NCBI GenBank assembly: GCA_964443825.1
Contig: CAYUEV010000002.1
Location: forward strand, 1 to 64,000
Length of the DNA: 64,000 nucleotides
From: UBA1081 sp964443825
GTDB taxonomy: Bacteria > Bacillota > Clostridia > Oscillospirales > Acutalibacteraceae
Direction: 5' to 3'
Numbering within the stretch: position 1 is the stretch's first letter; every line of letters starts with the position of its first letter. Both the position numbers and the translations under genes were made by a program. Under the pieces are notes generated by a model. It was not told where the DNA came from. It did no database searches and saw nothing but the letters and a program-made list of their open reading frames with translations. Positions 1 through 8,609 of the stretch are shown one piece after another.

Positions 1-1528
1 CTTCTTTATTGTCAGACACATTGGGGGCGGCGGTTTTAGCGGTTTTCGTCCTCTCTTTTAATTCCCTCGCCATTTCCGTTATAAGAATAATAAGCGCTGC
101 CTGCACGGCGGCTAAAGAGAAGAGATTGTTAGCGCACACCGTATAGTCTAAATTAAGGGACGATAAGAAAGCGCTAAATTTATTCTCGTCAAAATAATAC
201 CACGCCGGAATGGGAATAATAATGAAAGAAAGGTCTAAGAGCGCCACCCAGTCGATAGGTTCATGCTTTTTTTCTCTAAGGAGAAGTATAAGAGGAACAG
301 TCGCGAAAATCAAAAGTTCCGGCGACGAAAACTCGAAAAAGTTAAGCATGATGTATAACCCCGCCAAAGCTTTCATCCACGGCTTTTTAAGAACTATCAT
401 GCACATCAAGGCTATGAGAGTCGTAACTAAAGTCATAAGCCATAAAATCGCGGTATTTTTAACGCCAAGGAAAACAAAGAGATTCGCAACGCTCGTGTTG
501 CCGAGTTCTGCAAAATCGGGAGTTATGGTAAAATAAAATTTAAAGTACGAGAGAGCGTTCCAAGAGCCTATTACAAAAGAAGACGAGAAAGAGAGAATCG
601 CGCAATAGAGAATAGCTCTTAAAGTGTCAAATATGCGTTTTTTCGTTTTAGAGCCATCAAACATAAGCAAAGCGAAGATGATTGTACTTGGCGTAATCGC
701 CGCGGCCGCGCCGAGAGCCACGAGCGCAAATTCCCTTTGCTTTTTTTTGCCGAAACAGTACAAAAGAATATATAAAGAACATAGAGCGAGACTTACTCCG
801 GCTATATTTCCGAGTTCAATGCAATAAACAGACGGGAACGATAAAAAGAGAACTATAAGAAGTATTTCCTTTATATAATCGCGGCGCGTTTCTAATAGTA
901 TATTTTGATTGATTTTGTAAATCGAGGCGCAAGTAAAAAGCACTACTAAAAGATAGAGAAACATTATCGATTGATTCCTTATCATGGAAGATTCAACGAT
1001 AACGTTGTAACTTTTTACTATATCGGCGGGCATAAATTTTGAAAGAAAAAGATATATCATTATTGCGAAAGGCGAAAAATATTTCGAGAGTTCGCTAAAT
1101 TGAGAGGTCGAAGCCAAATGAACCCCCGCTAGGTAATCGGAAAATTGTGAAATGGGGAAGGGGAAATTGTCAATTTGGTGAAACGTTCTCGACCACGACT
1201 TCCCGTCGGTAATGAGAGCGAAAACTAAACATACGCCGGACATAAGACCAAAAGCGATAAGAAAAACTCCGGACATTTTGTCTTTATTTCCCGACGATAA
1301 ACTTTTATAGATCTTTTTTCTGAAAACAATAAGAAAGATAAACGCTATAAAAAATACCGCTAAAGAGATATACGCCGACTTGCAATCAATAAAGGTTTTA
1401 AATATTTCCGAAAATTTTAACGCGTTCCCTTCGGAGCTTGTTTCCTGAGACCCTTCGGCAAATGCGTTAAAAGCGAAAAGCGGCAATATTAACAACGATA
1501 AAACTAATGAAAAACGACTCTTTTTCAT
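1..1528 (-). CDS. Polytopic membrane protein, GT87/GT-C glycosyltransferase-like (3' end outside window)
   Basis: This open frame runs from an ATG at 1528 to the left edge without a stop (about 509 codons), so the C-terminus is missing. The start has an AGGGAAG ribosome site. Residues 1-25 form a signal-like segment (MKKSRFSLVLSLLILP) ending near AFA. About ten hydrophobic spans follow. The stretch GNIAGVSLALCSLYILLYCF followed by a basic loop and AAAAITPSTIIFALLMF resembles the GQ-n-al...a-l-gla...Kp pattern of GT87 (DUF2029) lipid-linked sugar transferases, and an early F-S-DY-AG loop fits the same fold. The family call is an inference from pattern only; a generic multi-span protein is possible. 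Confidence 0.6.
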   Translation of the reverse strand, partial: MKKSRFSLVLSLLILPLFAFNAFAEGSQETSSEGNALKFSEIFKTFIDCKSAYISLAVFFIAFIFLIVFRKKIYKSLSSGNKDKMSGVFLIAFGLMSGVCLVFALITDGKSWSRTFHQIDNFPFPISQFSDYLAGVHLASTSQFSELSKYFSPFAIMIYLFLSKFMPADIVKSYNVIVESSMIRNQSIMFLYLLVVLFTCASIYKINQNILLETRRDYIKEILLIVLFLSFPSVYCIELGNIAGVSLALCSLYILLYCFGKKKQREFALVALGAAAAITPSTIIFALLMFDGSKTKKRIFDTLRAILYCAILSFSSSFVIGSWNALSYFKFYFTITPDFAELGNTSVANLFVFLGVKNTAILWLMTLVTTLIALMCMIVLKKPWMKALAGLYIMLNFFEFSSPELLIFATVPLILLLREKKHEPIDWVALLDLSFIIIPIPAWYYFDENKFSAFLSSLNLDYTVCANNLFSLAAVQAALIILITEMARELKERTKTAKTAAPNVSDNKE

Positions 1529-1681
1529 TTTAAACTTCCCTAAAGCGTACCTTAAATTTATTTTCAGTTTAGTTTACCATAGATGGAAAACAAAATCAAT
1601 AGATAAAACCAAATTAAGACCCGGCGGGCTTTTTTTCGCTTTATAGAAAAGATACTTTTAGCGCCAAAACTTAAACAAAAA

Positions 1682-1717
1682 CCAAAAAATAAAGCGCCGG
1701 GCAATAAAAACCGGCGC
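1682..1717 (-). terminator. Intrinsic terminator after the SDR gene
   Basis: On the minus strand the 7-bp stem GCGCCGG/CCGGCGC (1711-1717 with 1694-1700) encloses a 10-nt loop and is followed by TTTATTTTTT. It sits 20 bp past the stop of the gene ending at 1738. Confidence 0.8.
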
Positions 1718-1737
1718 ATAAATTCTTTGTTTTGATT

Positions 1738-3282
1738 CTATATTTTGCTTTCCCAGCCTTCAAATATCTCGTCGAAGCGGTATACGTTATGTTCGTCCGG
1801 GGAGTGGTCGTTGTACCAGACTTGCGCGAAAAACGGGTTTGTTCTCGCCACCTCGTCGTAATTCCATTTTTCTAAGGGAATTATGCACTTAGGACACCAG
1901 TGACCGCCTTTTAATATTAAGTTTGGACTCGCCTCAAATTCTTCACCGCATGTTCCGCACTTCCATTTAAGCTTAGTGGAGAGGTCGCCTTTCGTCATTT
2001 TCTTTGAAAGGCACTTGCCGCCTCTAAATTCGGCCGCCTGTTTCATGTCGTTTAAATCAAGCTCCGATTCAGGTTTAGTCTCGTCGTAGCCGTGGTCAAG
2101 CTTATATTCGTCCGCGGCGGAATTCTTTTTGTCATATGTCTTTAAATCAAACATCGACCAGTAGGCGCCTATTTTCTGCCAATCCTCATATGTTCCGTAG
2201 TAAGCGGAAATTCTCAACGGATCCTTCACTTTTATCCAGTTAAGAGTACCCCACCTTTCAGTTTCGACAATTTTCTTCATAAAAGGTTTTGCGAACATCG
2301 CTATAAGCTTTTTAGTTGGTATGTAGCGCGGAATCCTAAAATAAAATTCAGTCTGTTTAGCCATTCTTTCAAAATACAATTCGACGGGAAGACCTTCACG
2401 GAAGTGAAGATAATTTTCAAGTTTGTCGCTGTCGGCGTAAAACTGACCATGGAAATTTTTAAGCGTAAACCAGTTGGGGTCGAATAAATTTTTGGGGTCG
2501 CCTAAACCAATGGCTCCTAAAAGGAGCTTTTCGAACTCGTAATTTGTAAGTCTGTATTCTCTTCCCGAACCTATATTGTAAAAGTTGTTCCAAAATTCGG
2601 GCGGTAAGTCGTCCGCCGTCACAAAGTTCGCCATAAGTCTGCCGGAATCCTCCACGGTAGCCCATTCAAGAACGCCGTTAAGGGGGACGTGGTACATTAT
2701 GGGTTCGATATTATGGAAAAGGGCGGGGTGGAGTATTCCCGACTGACGCATAACCACCCAGTTTTTTATACCGCTTTCCACAAACGTTCTTTCGGCTATT
2801 GTCTTTGATACGGCGTAATGGTCGTATATAGACATTTTAATAGGATCGCCTGTGCGCCCCCAGTGAATGGGGTAGTTTCTCGACCCGGTTTCGGCCACAG
2901 AGCCTATATAGCAAACTTTAATATCGTCGGCGTTAGGCTGCTCCAACACGGCTCTGCAAATATATTCAGCGGCGGTCGTATTTGTTTTTAACGTGGAATA
3001 AGGCTTATAATCGGCGGCGGGAGACACCATTCCGCCGATATGAAGCACGTAATCAGAACCCGCCACGCCTTCCAAAATACTATCGTAATCAAGCAGATCG
3101 CCCCAAATAACCATAACGTTAGGATGGGAGAGGTAATCTTTAAGAAGAGCGAAATTTTTCACGCTTTTTCTGACGAGAAGTCTGATATTTACTTCATCCG
3201 GTCTTTTAAGGAGTTCCTGGAAAGCGGCCCAACCCATTGTTCCCGTGCCGCCCGTCATAAAGACGGTTTTTTTCTGTGACAT
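1738..3282 (-). CDS. NAD(P)-dependent epimerase/dehydratase-like SDR with C-terminal zinc finger
   Basis: 514 residues. The N-terminus has the extended-SDR dinucleotide motif TGGTGTMG (about residues 11-18) and an acidic residue after beta-strand 3 (WGDLLD). The catalytic pair lies in YAVSK (the YxxxK motif), so residues 1-330 should be a Rossmann-fold sugar or sterol-type epimerase/dehydratase. After it comes a segment I do not recognise, then a treble-clef-type zinc finger with GGKCLSK (C424), C442xxC445 and C463xxC466, a module common as GGKCLS...WxC...WCPxC in unrelated proteins (DUF723-like). A 48-residue tail follows. No signal peptide is seen. The start has a CGGAGGAA ribosome site. 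The substrate is unknown. The fusion of an SDR and this finger is unusual. Confidence 0.8.
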   Translation of the reverse strand: MSQKKTVFMTGGTGTMGWAAFQELLKRPDEVNIRLLVRKSVKNFALLKDYLSHPNVMVIWGDLLDYDSILEGVAGSDYVLHIGGMVSPAADYKPYSTLKTNTTAAEYICRAVLEQPNADDIKVCYIGSVAETGSRNYPIHWGRTGDPIKMSIYDHYAVSKTIAERTFVESGIKNWVVMRQSGILHPALFHNIEPIMYHVPLNGVLEWATVEDSGRLMANFVTADDLPPEFWNNFYNIGSGREYRLTNYEFEKLLLGAIGLGDPKNLFDPNWFTLKNFHGQFYADSDKLENYLHFREGLPVELYFERMAKQTEFYFRIPRYIPTKKLIAMFAKPFMKKIVETERWGTLNWIKVKDPLRISAYYGTYEDWQKIGAYWSMFDLKTYDKKNSAADEYKLDHGYDETKPESELDLNDMKQAAEFRGGKCLSKKMTKGDLSTKLKWKCGTCGEEFEASPNLILKGGHWCPKCIIPLEKWNYDEVARTNPFFAQVWYNDHSPDEHNVYRFDEIFEGWESKI

Positions 3283-3447
3283 AAACTAATTCCTCCGCAA
3301 AAATATTAAATTTATTTAAAATTGCTTTGTAATATTTAAGTTTTCACAACACTCCATAATCATTATAAAATGGTAGAATTAGTAATGTGTTAAGAAATCA
3401 TGAACAATAAAAAAAAGATTTAAAACGTACAAATCACTGTCAAAAGC

Positions 3448-4872
3448 TTAGTTTTTCTGTTTATACAGTTCTATTTTCTTAATTACGGGATTGCTTCTCG
3501 ATTGGGTGATAATAACGTTTATTTCGCGAAGATTTGCGTTTTTGTTAAATCTTATTATTTTTCCCGAACCTATAACGGATCCTTCATATATTTTTTTGTT
3601 ACGCTCAAAAATTTCAAATTCTTCTATTCTTTGGCTGTATTTGACGTCTTCCTCAATAAAAATAACGTCGAACGGCTCTTTGCCGCGTATCTTAAACCCG
3701 GCCTCGTTATTGTGAAGCATAAATCCTTCTTGATTATATTCTATTTCATCTCCGCCAATAGTTAATATCGATAAGTTAAATAATACTTTTTTATAAAACA
3801 CGCTTCTTAGTATGTTCGCAAACTCGTTAAGCGTTTTTATTTCTCTTTCGTTTATAACTCCATCTTTATCTGGGGGTACGTTTAACAGCATAGAAGCGTT
3901 TCCGCCCACCGTATCTAAAAAAATGTCGGAGAGGGCGGAAGGCGATTTTGAGGGATTTTCATTTCTATCAAAATAATATTTGTCGTCGTGGTAGAACCAG
4001 CCGCCGTTTATAGACACGTCCGCTTCGGCAGGGTACCATATAAGATTATTTTTGCCGAGAAGTTTTTCACGGCTTCCCAAATCCTCATTATACGGGTCAA
4101 AATTTATGGGTGGTTCGTCCTCGCGCTTCTGCGAGTTTTCGGAAGAGCCGCTTATATTTTCAAACGGAACCACGCTCCACTCGCTTTTTCTTGTTTTTCC
4201 GCCTTCGTTTCCTATCCACCTTACGTCTGGCCCTGTAATGGAAATTACCGCGTTTGGCTGATATTTTCTTATTACTTCGTAATATCTTTTAAAATCGTAA
4301 ACTTGTTTTTTTCCATTTTCGCCCTCTCCGCACGCTCCGTCAAACCAAAAGCAAAAAATTTCGCCGTAATTTAACGAAAGTTCTTGTAACTGATTTACAA
4401 AAAAATCGTTATAACCATCAGTTCCATACAATTTTTCAGTCATATCCCATGGAGATAAGTAAATCCCTAATTTTAACTTATACTTTTGGCAACTTTTCGA
4501 AAGTAGCTTTAAAATATCTTGTTTAAAAGGGCTGCTAATAACCGTATGTTCAGTAAATTTACTGTCGTAAAGACAAAACCCGTCATGGTGCTTCACGGTA
4601 AAAACAATCCCTTTGGAACCGCCGTTTTTTAGAACCTCGCACCACATGTCCGTATCGAGTTTGGAAGGGTTAAAAATTTTGGGGTCTTCATGACCTTTTC
4701 CCCATTCGCGGTCGGTAAAAGTGTTCATGCCGAAATGTATGAAGTTATAATACCTGACGTCGTTAAAAAGAAGTTGTCTTTTTGAGGGTCTTACGGATAT
4801 ATATTTTTTTACGTTTTCGTCAAAAACAGGTTTTCCGTTATTGTCTACGCACCAGGATTTTTTAATATTCAT
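3448..4872 (-). CDS. Alpha-L-fucosidase, GH29
   Basis: 474 residues, hydrolysing terminal alpha-L-fucosyl groups. The GH29 barrel is shown by YNFIHFGMNTF (about residues 42-52), the conserved HH pair in FTVKHHDGFCLYDS (H95-H96) and FCFWFDGACGE, where D178 is the expected catalytic nucleophile. A short beta-rich C-terminal region follows the barrel. There is no signal peptide, so it should act in the cytoplasm on imported oligosaccharides. The gene stands alone with its own promoter (4890-4918). The assignment to family is firm; linkage preference cannot be read from sequence. Confidence 0.93.
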   Translation of the reverse strand: MNIKKSWCVDNNGKPVFDENVKKYISVRPSKRQLLFNDVRYYNFIHFGMNTFTDREWGKGHEDPKIFNPSKLDTDMWCEVLKNGGSKGIVFTVKHHDGFCLYDSKFTEHTVISSPFKQDILKLLSKSCQKYKLKLGIYLSPWDMTEKLYGTDGYNDFFVNQLQELSLNYGEIFCFWFDGACGEGENGKKQVYDFKRYYEVIRKYQPNAVISITGPDVRWIGNEGGKTRKSEWSVVPFENISGSSENSQKREDEPPINFDPYNEDLGSREKLLGKNNLIWYPAEADVSINGGWFYHDDKYYFDRNENPSKSPSALSDIFLDTVGGNASMLLNVPPDKDGVINEREIKTLNEFANILRSVFYKKVLFNLSILTIGGDEIEYNQEGFMLHNNEAGFKIRGKEPFDVIFIEEDVKYSQRIEEFEIFERNKKIYEGSVIGSGKIIRFNKNANLREINVIITQSRSNPVIKKIELYKQKN

Positions 4873-4889
4873 AATAAATCACCATAGCA

Positions 4890-4918
4890 ATTATATATTT
4901 TTAAAATTTTCGTTTCAA
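4890..4918 (-). promoter_or_regulatory. Sigma-A promoter for the GH29 gene
   Basis: On the minus strand TTGAAA (4913-4918) and TATAAT (4890-4895) are separated by 17 bp, 18 bp upstream of the ATG at 4872. Confidence 0.75.
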
Positions 4919-4987
4919 TAGTTTTTATCCCCATCGCCACAGTTTTTAAAAAATTTGTAAATTTTTTCTAAAAAAACAATATCTCTA

Positions 4988-5016
4988 TTGAAAAAAGAGA
5001 AAAAAAGTGTTAAATT
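4988..5016 (+). promoter_or_regulatory. Probable promoter of the V-ATPase operon
   Basis: TTGAAA (4988-4993), a 17-bp spacer and TAAATT (5011-5016) lie 29 bp upstream of the first ATPase gene, which has the strong ribosome site GTGGGGGAG. Confidence 0.6.
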
Positions 5017-5045
5017 ATTAACAAATTCACTGTGGGGGAGTTTAA

Positions 5046-5348
5046 ATGGCGTCCGATACCGTAAAGGCTATATTCGATTGCGAAAAATCAGGGGAAAAGA
5101 GAATCGCCCAAGCTAATATTAAAGCTAAAGAAATTATAAAAGACGCTAAAAACAGAGCGACCGAAGCGGCGGCCGCTATCATTGCGGACGCTAAGGAGAA
5201 GGCCGATAAAATCGAAGATACCGCTTTAAAAGAAGCGGACGCGATTTTAAATAAGACCGAAACCGTAGAAAACGACGATATTTTTAAAGTCGACCCGGAA
5301 AAATATAAAAAAGCCGTTAAAGCCGTAAGGAGCCGCGCCCTTAAATAG
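5046..5348 (+). CDS. V/A-type ATPase subunit H (peripheral stalk, G-like)
   Basis: 100 residues, mostly one long helix rich in Ala, Lys and Glu (residues 10-70, with KAKEIIKDAKNRATEAAAAI) and a short basic end. This matches the G/H stalk subunit (AhaH/NtpF type), which pairs with subunit E to form the peripheral stator linking the catalytic head to subunit I. It is the first gene of the nine-gene operon, as is usual in Clostridia. It is separated from subunit I by 102 bp that contain an 11-C tract. The role is inferred from position plus coiled-coil character, since the family is weakly conserved. Confidence 0.8.
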   Translation: MASDTVKAIFDCEKSGEKRIAQANIKAKEIIKDAKNRATEAAAAIIADAKEKADKIEDTALKEADAILNKTETVENDDIFKVDPEKYKKAVKAVRSRALK

Positions 5349-5368
5349 GAATCTTAGCAGTTTTATCA

Positions 5369-5379
5369 CCCCCCCCCCC
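5369..5379 (+). repeat. Poly-C tract of 11 nt between ATPase subunits H and I
   Basis: An uninterrupted run of 11 C lies 20 bp after the subunit H stop and 71 bp before the subunit I start. It is conspicuous in AT-rich DNA and prone to slippage. Confidence 0.9.
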
Positions 5380-5450
5380 GATATTATAGACGCGCTGCGT
5401 TGTTTTGACAAAAACTTAAAAGTGTTGGCGCTTTAGGAAAAAAGAAAATT

Positions 5451-7439
5451 ATGGCTAAACTAAAAATTAAGAAAATTGAGATAGTCGCCGACGTTCGCGA
5501 CTGCGATAAAATCCTTAAAACGCTCCAAAGAAACGGTTTTGTGGAGCTTTGTTCGCCTGAGGATTTTGAAGGCGGCGGCACGACGGACGCCTTCGACTCT
5601 ATAGAAGAGCTTTCCAAAAGATCGCGCACGGCTGAGAACGCTCTTCAAATCCTTAAAAAACACGGCGTGAAAAGCGGAGGACTTCTATCGTTTCTCAACG
5701 AGAAGAAACTTCTTTCCGATAAAGAGTACGACGATTTATCATCCGAAAGCGATAAAATTTACGAAGTGGCAAGAAATATTGAAGACGAGCAAGAGAACAT
5801 CTCCGAAGCTTATGTTTCAATCGCGAGACTTAAAACGAGAATCGACTATCTCCGCCCTTGGCTTAATCTTGACATACCCTTAAATTTTAAAGGCACTCTG
5901 AATACATCCGCTTTAATCGGAAGCTTTCCCAAAAAGTATGATAAAACCGAAATACTCTCATTTTTAGCCGAGAGAAACCCCTTGATAGAATCTTTGGATT
6001 GCGAGATAGTTTCATCGGACGATACCGAAACTTGCGCCGTACTTTTTTGCCTTAAAAACGACAGAAACGCGGTTCTCGAGTCAATCAAGGATTTAGGTTT
6101 TTCCGAGGTTTCGGAACCCGTCGCCCTTACCCCTAAGGAGGAGGAAGAACAACTTAAAGGCGAAATCGAATCATTGGAAAAAAGTATTTCCGAATCCTCT
6201 AAAAAAATCGACTCGTCAATTTCGTGGTATGAAAAAATTGAGTTTCTTATCGACTACTACTCTATAGAAAAAGACAGGTCGGAAGCTTTAAAAAAAGTCG
6301 TCCACACCCAAAAGCTTATGCTTATTACGGGTTATATCCCCGAAATAAAGAGCGAAAAACTTAAAAATAAAGTCGAAGAAAAATATACGGCCGCAGTAAT
6401 AATAGAAGAGCCTTCCGAAGACGAAGACGTTCCCGTTATGCTTAAAAACAACGGTTTTTCCGAGCCTTGCGAGAACATAACCGAGATGTATTCGAGCCCC
6501 GGCAAAACCGACATAGACCCCACTCCCATAATGTCGTTTTTCTACTACTTTTTCTTCGGCATGATGCTGTCCGACGCGGGATACGGGCTTATAATAGTGA
6601 TCGCGATTTTGTTTGTTTTAATAAAATTTAAGCCCGAAAAAAAGATGCGCAATACCCTTAAAATGTACTTATATTGCGGAATATCCACGGTTTTCTGGGG
6701 CGCTATGTACGGCAGCTGGTTTGGGGATATGCCTAACGTCATAGGCTCTAACTTCTTTAACACCGATAAATTCGCCTCAACCGCAATATGGATAGACCCT
6801 TTAAACGATCTTATGGAGCTCCTCGTTTATTGCTTTATTTTCGGTCTTGTTCATCTTTTTACAGGCGTCGCTATAAAATCGGTAAATCTGTTTAGACACA
6901 ATAAAAAGTTCGACGCGTTTTGCGAGTTCGTCCCGACAGCCGTCACGATATACGGCTTCTGCCCGATATTTTTCGGTATGTTCACCGAAATACCCGATTG
7001 GCTGAGAACCACGGGAACTCCCGCTCTCATAGTAGGCGTTATTCTCGTGATTCTTACGGCGGGGCGCGATTCAAAAAGCGTTATCGGAAAATTCGGAAGC
7101 GGGTTATACGGACTTTACAACTTGGTGAGCGGCTATTTGGGCGACGTTCTTTCATACGCGAGGCTCTTAGCCTTAGGGCTTTCGACGGGCGTTATAGCGC
7201 AAGTTGTAAATATGCTTTGTATGCTCCCGTCAAACAAAACTTTAAAGATAATCATGCTTATAGTCGTAGGTCTTATAGGTCATACCGCTAACCTCGCTAT
7301 AAATCTTATCGGCGCGTATGTCCACACCAACAGATTACAATATGTCGAGTTCTTCGGAAAGTTCTATGAGGGCGGAGGCAGAGCGCTCGCCCCATTCGGA
7401 ATAAACACAAAAACATATAAACTCAAGGAGGAAAATTAA
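5451..7439 (+). CDS. ntpI: V/A-type ATPase subunit I (membrane stator)
   Basis: 662 residues. Residues 1-350 form the cytoplasmic part with two long coiled-coil arms (for example around 225-255), which binds the E/H stalks. The C-terminal half has about seven or eight membrane helices starting at SFFYYFFFGMMLSDAGYG, a strongly conserved subunit a/I motif. SGYLGDVLSYARLLALGLSTG carries the essential Arg of the half-channel helix that faces the rotor Glu. Its role is to carry the ion across the membrane between stator and K-ring. The ATG follows an AGGAAAAAAG site. The gene is followed immediately (1 bp) by subunit K. Confidence 0.95.
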   Translation: MAKLKIKKIEIVADVRDCDKILKTLQRNGFVELCSPEDFEGGGTTDAFDSIEELSKRSRTAENALQILKKHGVKSGGLLSFLNEKKLLSDKEYDDLSSESDKIYEVARNIEDEQENISEAYVSIARLKTRIDYLRPWLNLDIPLNFKGTLNTSALIGSFPKKYDKTEILSFLAERNPLIESLDCEIVSSDDTETCAVLFCLKNDRNAVLESIKDLGFSEVSEPVALTPKEEEEQLKGEIESLEKSISESSKKIDSSISWYEKIEFLIDYYSIEKDRSEALKKVVHTQKLMLITGYIPEIKSEKLKNKVEEKYTAAVIIEEPSEDEDVPVMLKNNGFSEPCENITEMYSSPGKTDIDPTPIMSFFYYFFFGMMLSDAGYGLIIVIAILFVLIKFKPEKKMRNTLKMYLYCGISTVFWGAMYGSWFGDMPNVIGSNFFNTDKFASTAIWIDPLNDLMELLVYCFIFGLVHLFTGVAIKSVNLFRHNKKFDAFCEFVPTAVTIYGFCPIFFGMFTEIPDWLRTTGTPALIVGVILVILTAGRDSKSVIGKFGSGLYGLYNLVSGYLGDVLSYARLLALGLSTGVIAQVVNMLCMLPSNKTLKIIMLIVVGLIGHTANLAINLIGAYVHTNRLQYVEFFGKFYEGGGRALAPFGINTKTYKLKEEN

Positions 7440-7440
7440 A

Positions 7441-7941
7441 ATGACTATTACTACAGGTCTTGTATTTGTTATGGCCGGAGCGGCGTTAAGCGTCGCGCTT
7501 CCCGGCATAGGTTCCGCGAGAGGAACGGGAATGGTCGGAGAGGCCGCCGCCGGAGTTATAACGGAAGATCCCTCTAAATTTGGTAAAGTTCTTATTATGC
7601 AGGTTCTGCCAGGCACGCAGGGGCTTTATGGATTTTTAACGGCCATTCTTCTTTTGACCAACGCCGGAGTTTTGGGCGGCGGAAGCGGCGACGTTTACCC
7701 GGTGACCGTTGAAAAAGGTATCGCTTACTTTTGCGCGTGTCTCCCCATTATAATAGTCGGTTATTTTTCCGCCATAGCGCAGGCTAAAGCGGCGGTAGGC
7801 GGCGTGGGTATTATCGCCAAAAATCCCGACCAGAGCAGTAAAGGTATAATTTTCGCCGCCATGGTCGAAACTTACGCCGTTTTAGCGCTCCTTATTTCCC
7901 TTTTAGCGATCATTCAGGTTACAAATAATGTAGTTGTCTAA
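7441..7941 (+). CDS. ntpK: V/A-type ATPase subunit K (rotor proteolipid)
   Basis: 166 residues, a duplicated hairpin with four membrane helices, as in the 16-kDa V-type proteolipid. The ion-binding Glu is E143 in AAMVETYAVLALL of helix 4. The residues that coordinate Na+ in the Enterococcus hirae ring are all in matching places: L56, T59, Q60 and Y63 in VLPGTQGLYGF, and Q114 in SAIAQAKAA. This suggests a Na+-translocating enzyme. It has a strong AAGGAGG ribosome site at the end of subunit I. The family is certain; the ion choice is inferred from these residues. Confidence 0.95.
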   Translation: MTITTGLVFVMAGAALSVALPGIGSARGTGMVGEAAAGVITEDPSKFGKVLIMQVLPGTQGLYGFLTAILLLTNAGVLGGGSGDVYPVTVEKGIAYFCACLPIIIVGYFSAIAQAKAAVGGVGIIAKNPDQSSKGIIFAAMVETYAVLALLISLLAIIQVTNNVVV

Positions 7942-7997
7942 TATTAAACGAAAGGATTACGCGGCTTTTTTAATTTAGTTTTGCCGCTAAAAAGTTT

Positions 7998-8588
7998 ATG
8001 TCGGGAACAGAAAAAATCCTAGCCTCTTTAAAACGCGACTGCGATATGGAGTGTGAATCCATAATTAAAGACGCGAACGCCGAAGCGGAGGAAATAATAA
8101 GCCGTTCTAAAGAAGAAGCGTCGAAAAAATCAAACGAAATAATTCTCTCGTCTAAAAACAAAGCTTCCGAGATTTTGCGCCTTGCCGAAAGCTCTCAAAA
8201 AATGAAAGAGAGGCAGAATCTTCTTTCTAAGAAAGTAAACCTCTTAAATAAAGTTTTAAACGACGCTCTTGCGGAGCTTAACTCTTTAGAAGGTCCGGAA
8301 TACTATGAAATTTTAAAAAATCTCGCCTTAAACAACGCGCAGAAAGGCGAGGGAGTCCTTGTTGTGTCCGAGAAAGACAAAAAAAGCGTCCCAAAAAATT
8401 TTTGCGACGATATAAATAAATCTCTCCCTGGAGACAAAAAACTCGTTTTAAAGTCGCGCCCCGACTTTAACGGCAAGGGCGTTATTCTCGTTTACGGCGA
8501 CGTCGAAATAAATTTAACGTTTAAAGCGATTTTTGAGTCTTCTTCCGACGACCTTAAAGCTCTCGCCGGAAGCATACTCTTTTCTTAG
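7998..8588 (+). CDS. ntpE: V/A-type ATPase subunit E (peripheral stalk)
   Basis: 196 residues. A long N-terminal helix (about residues 1-90, with CDMECESIIKDANAEAEEII) is followed by a small globular domain near 100-196 that contains FNGKGVILVYGDVEINLTF, typical of subunit E binding to the catalytic head. It pairs with subunit H. The start at 7998 is the only ATG after an in-frame stop at 7971, although its ribosome site is weak. A 5-bp inverted repeat, GCGGC/GCCGC (7961-7965 with 7982-7986), lies just upstream and could modulate translation after the highly expressed K gene. Confidence 0.9.
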   Translation: MSGTEKILASLKRDCDMECESIIKDANAEAEEIISRSKEEASKKSNEIILSSKNKASEILRLAESSQKMKERQNLLSKKVNLLNKVLNDALAELNSLEGPEYYEILKNLALNNAQKGEGVLVVSEKDKKSVPKNFCDDINKSLPGDKKLVLKSRPDFNGKGVILVYGDVEINLTFKAIFESSSDDLKALAGSILFS

Positions 8589-8609
8589 CTTTTTTTGGAG
8601 GACTGAGTT

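Noticed and set aside
210..827. Plus-strand open frames in the first kilobase
   Set aside because: They are the complement of a continuous minus-strand membrane protein frame (1-1528), which has a start, ribosome site and hydrophobic pattern.
3283..3447. TATAAT-like box upstream of the SDR gene as its promoter
   Set aside because: The nearest -35-like hexamer is 20 bp away; not convincing enough to list.
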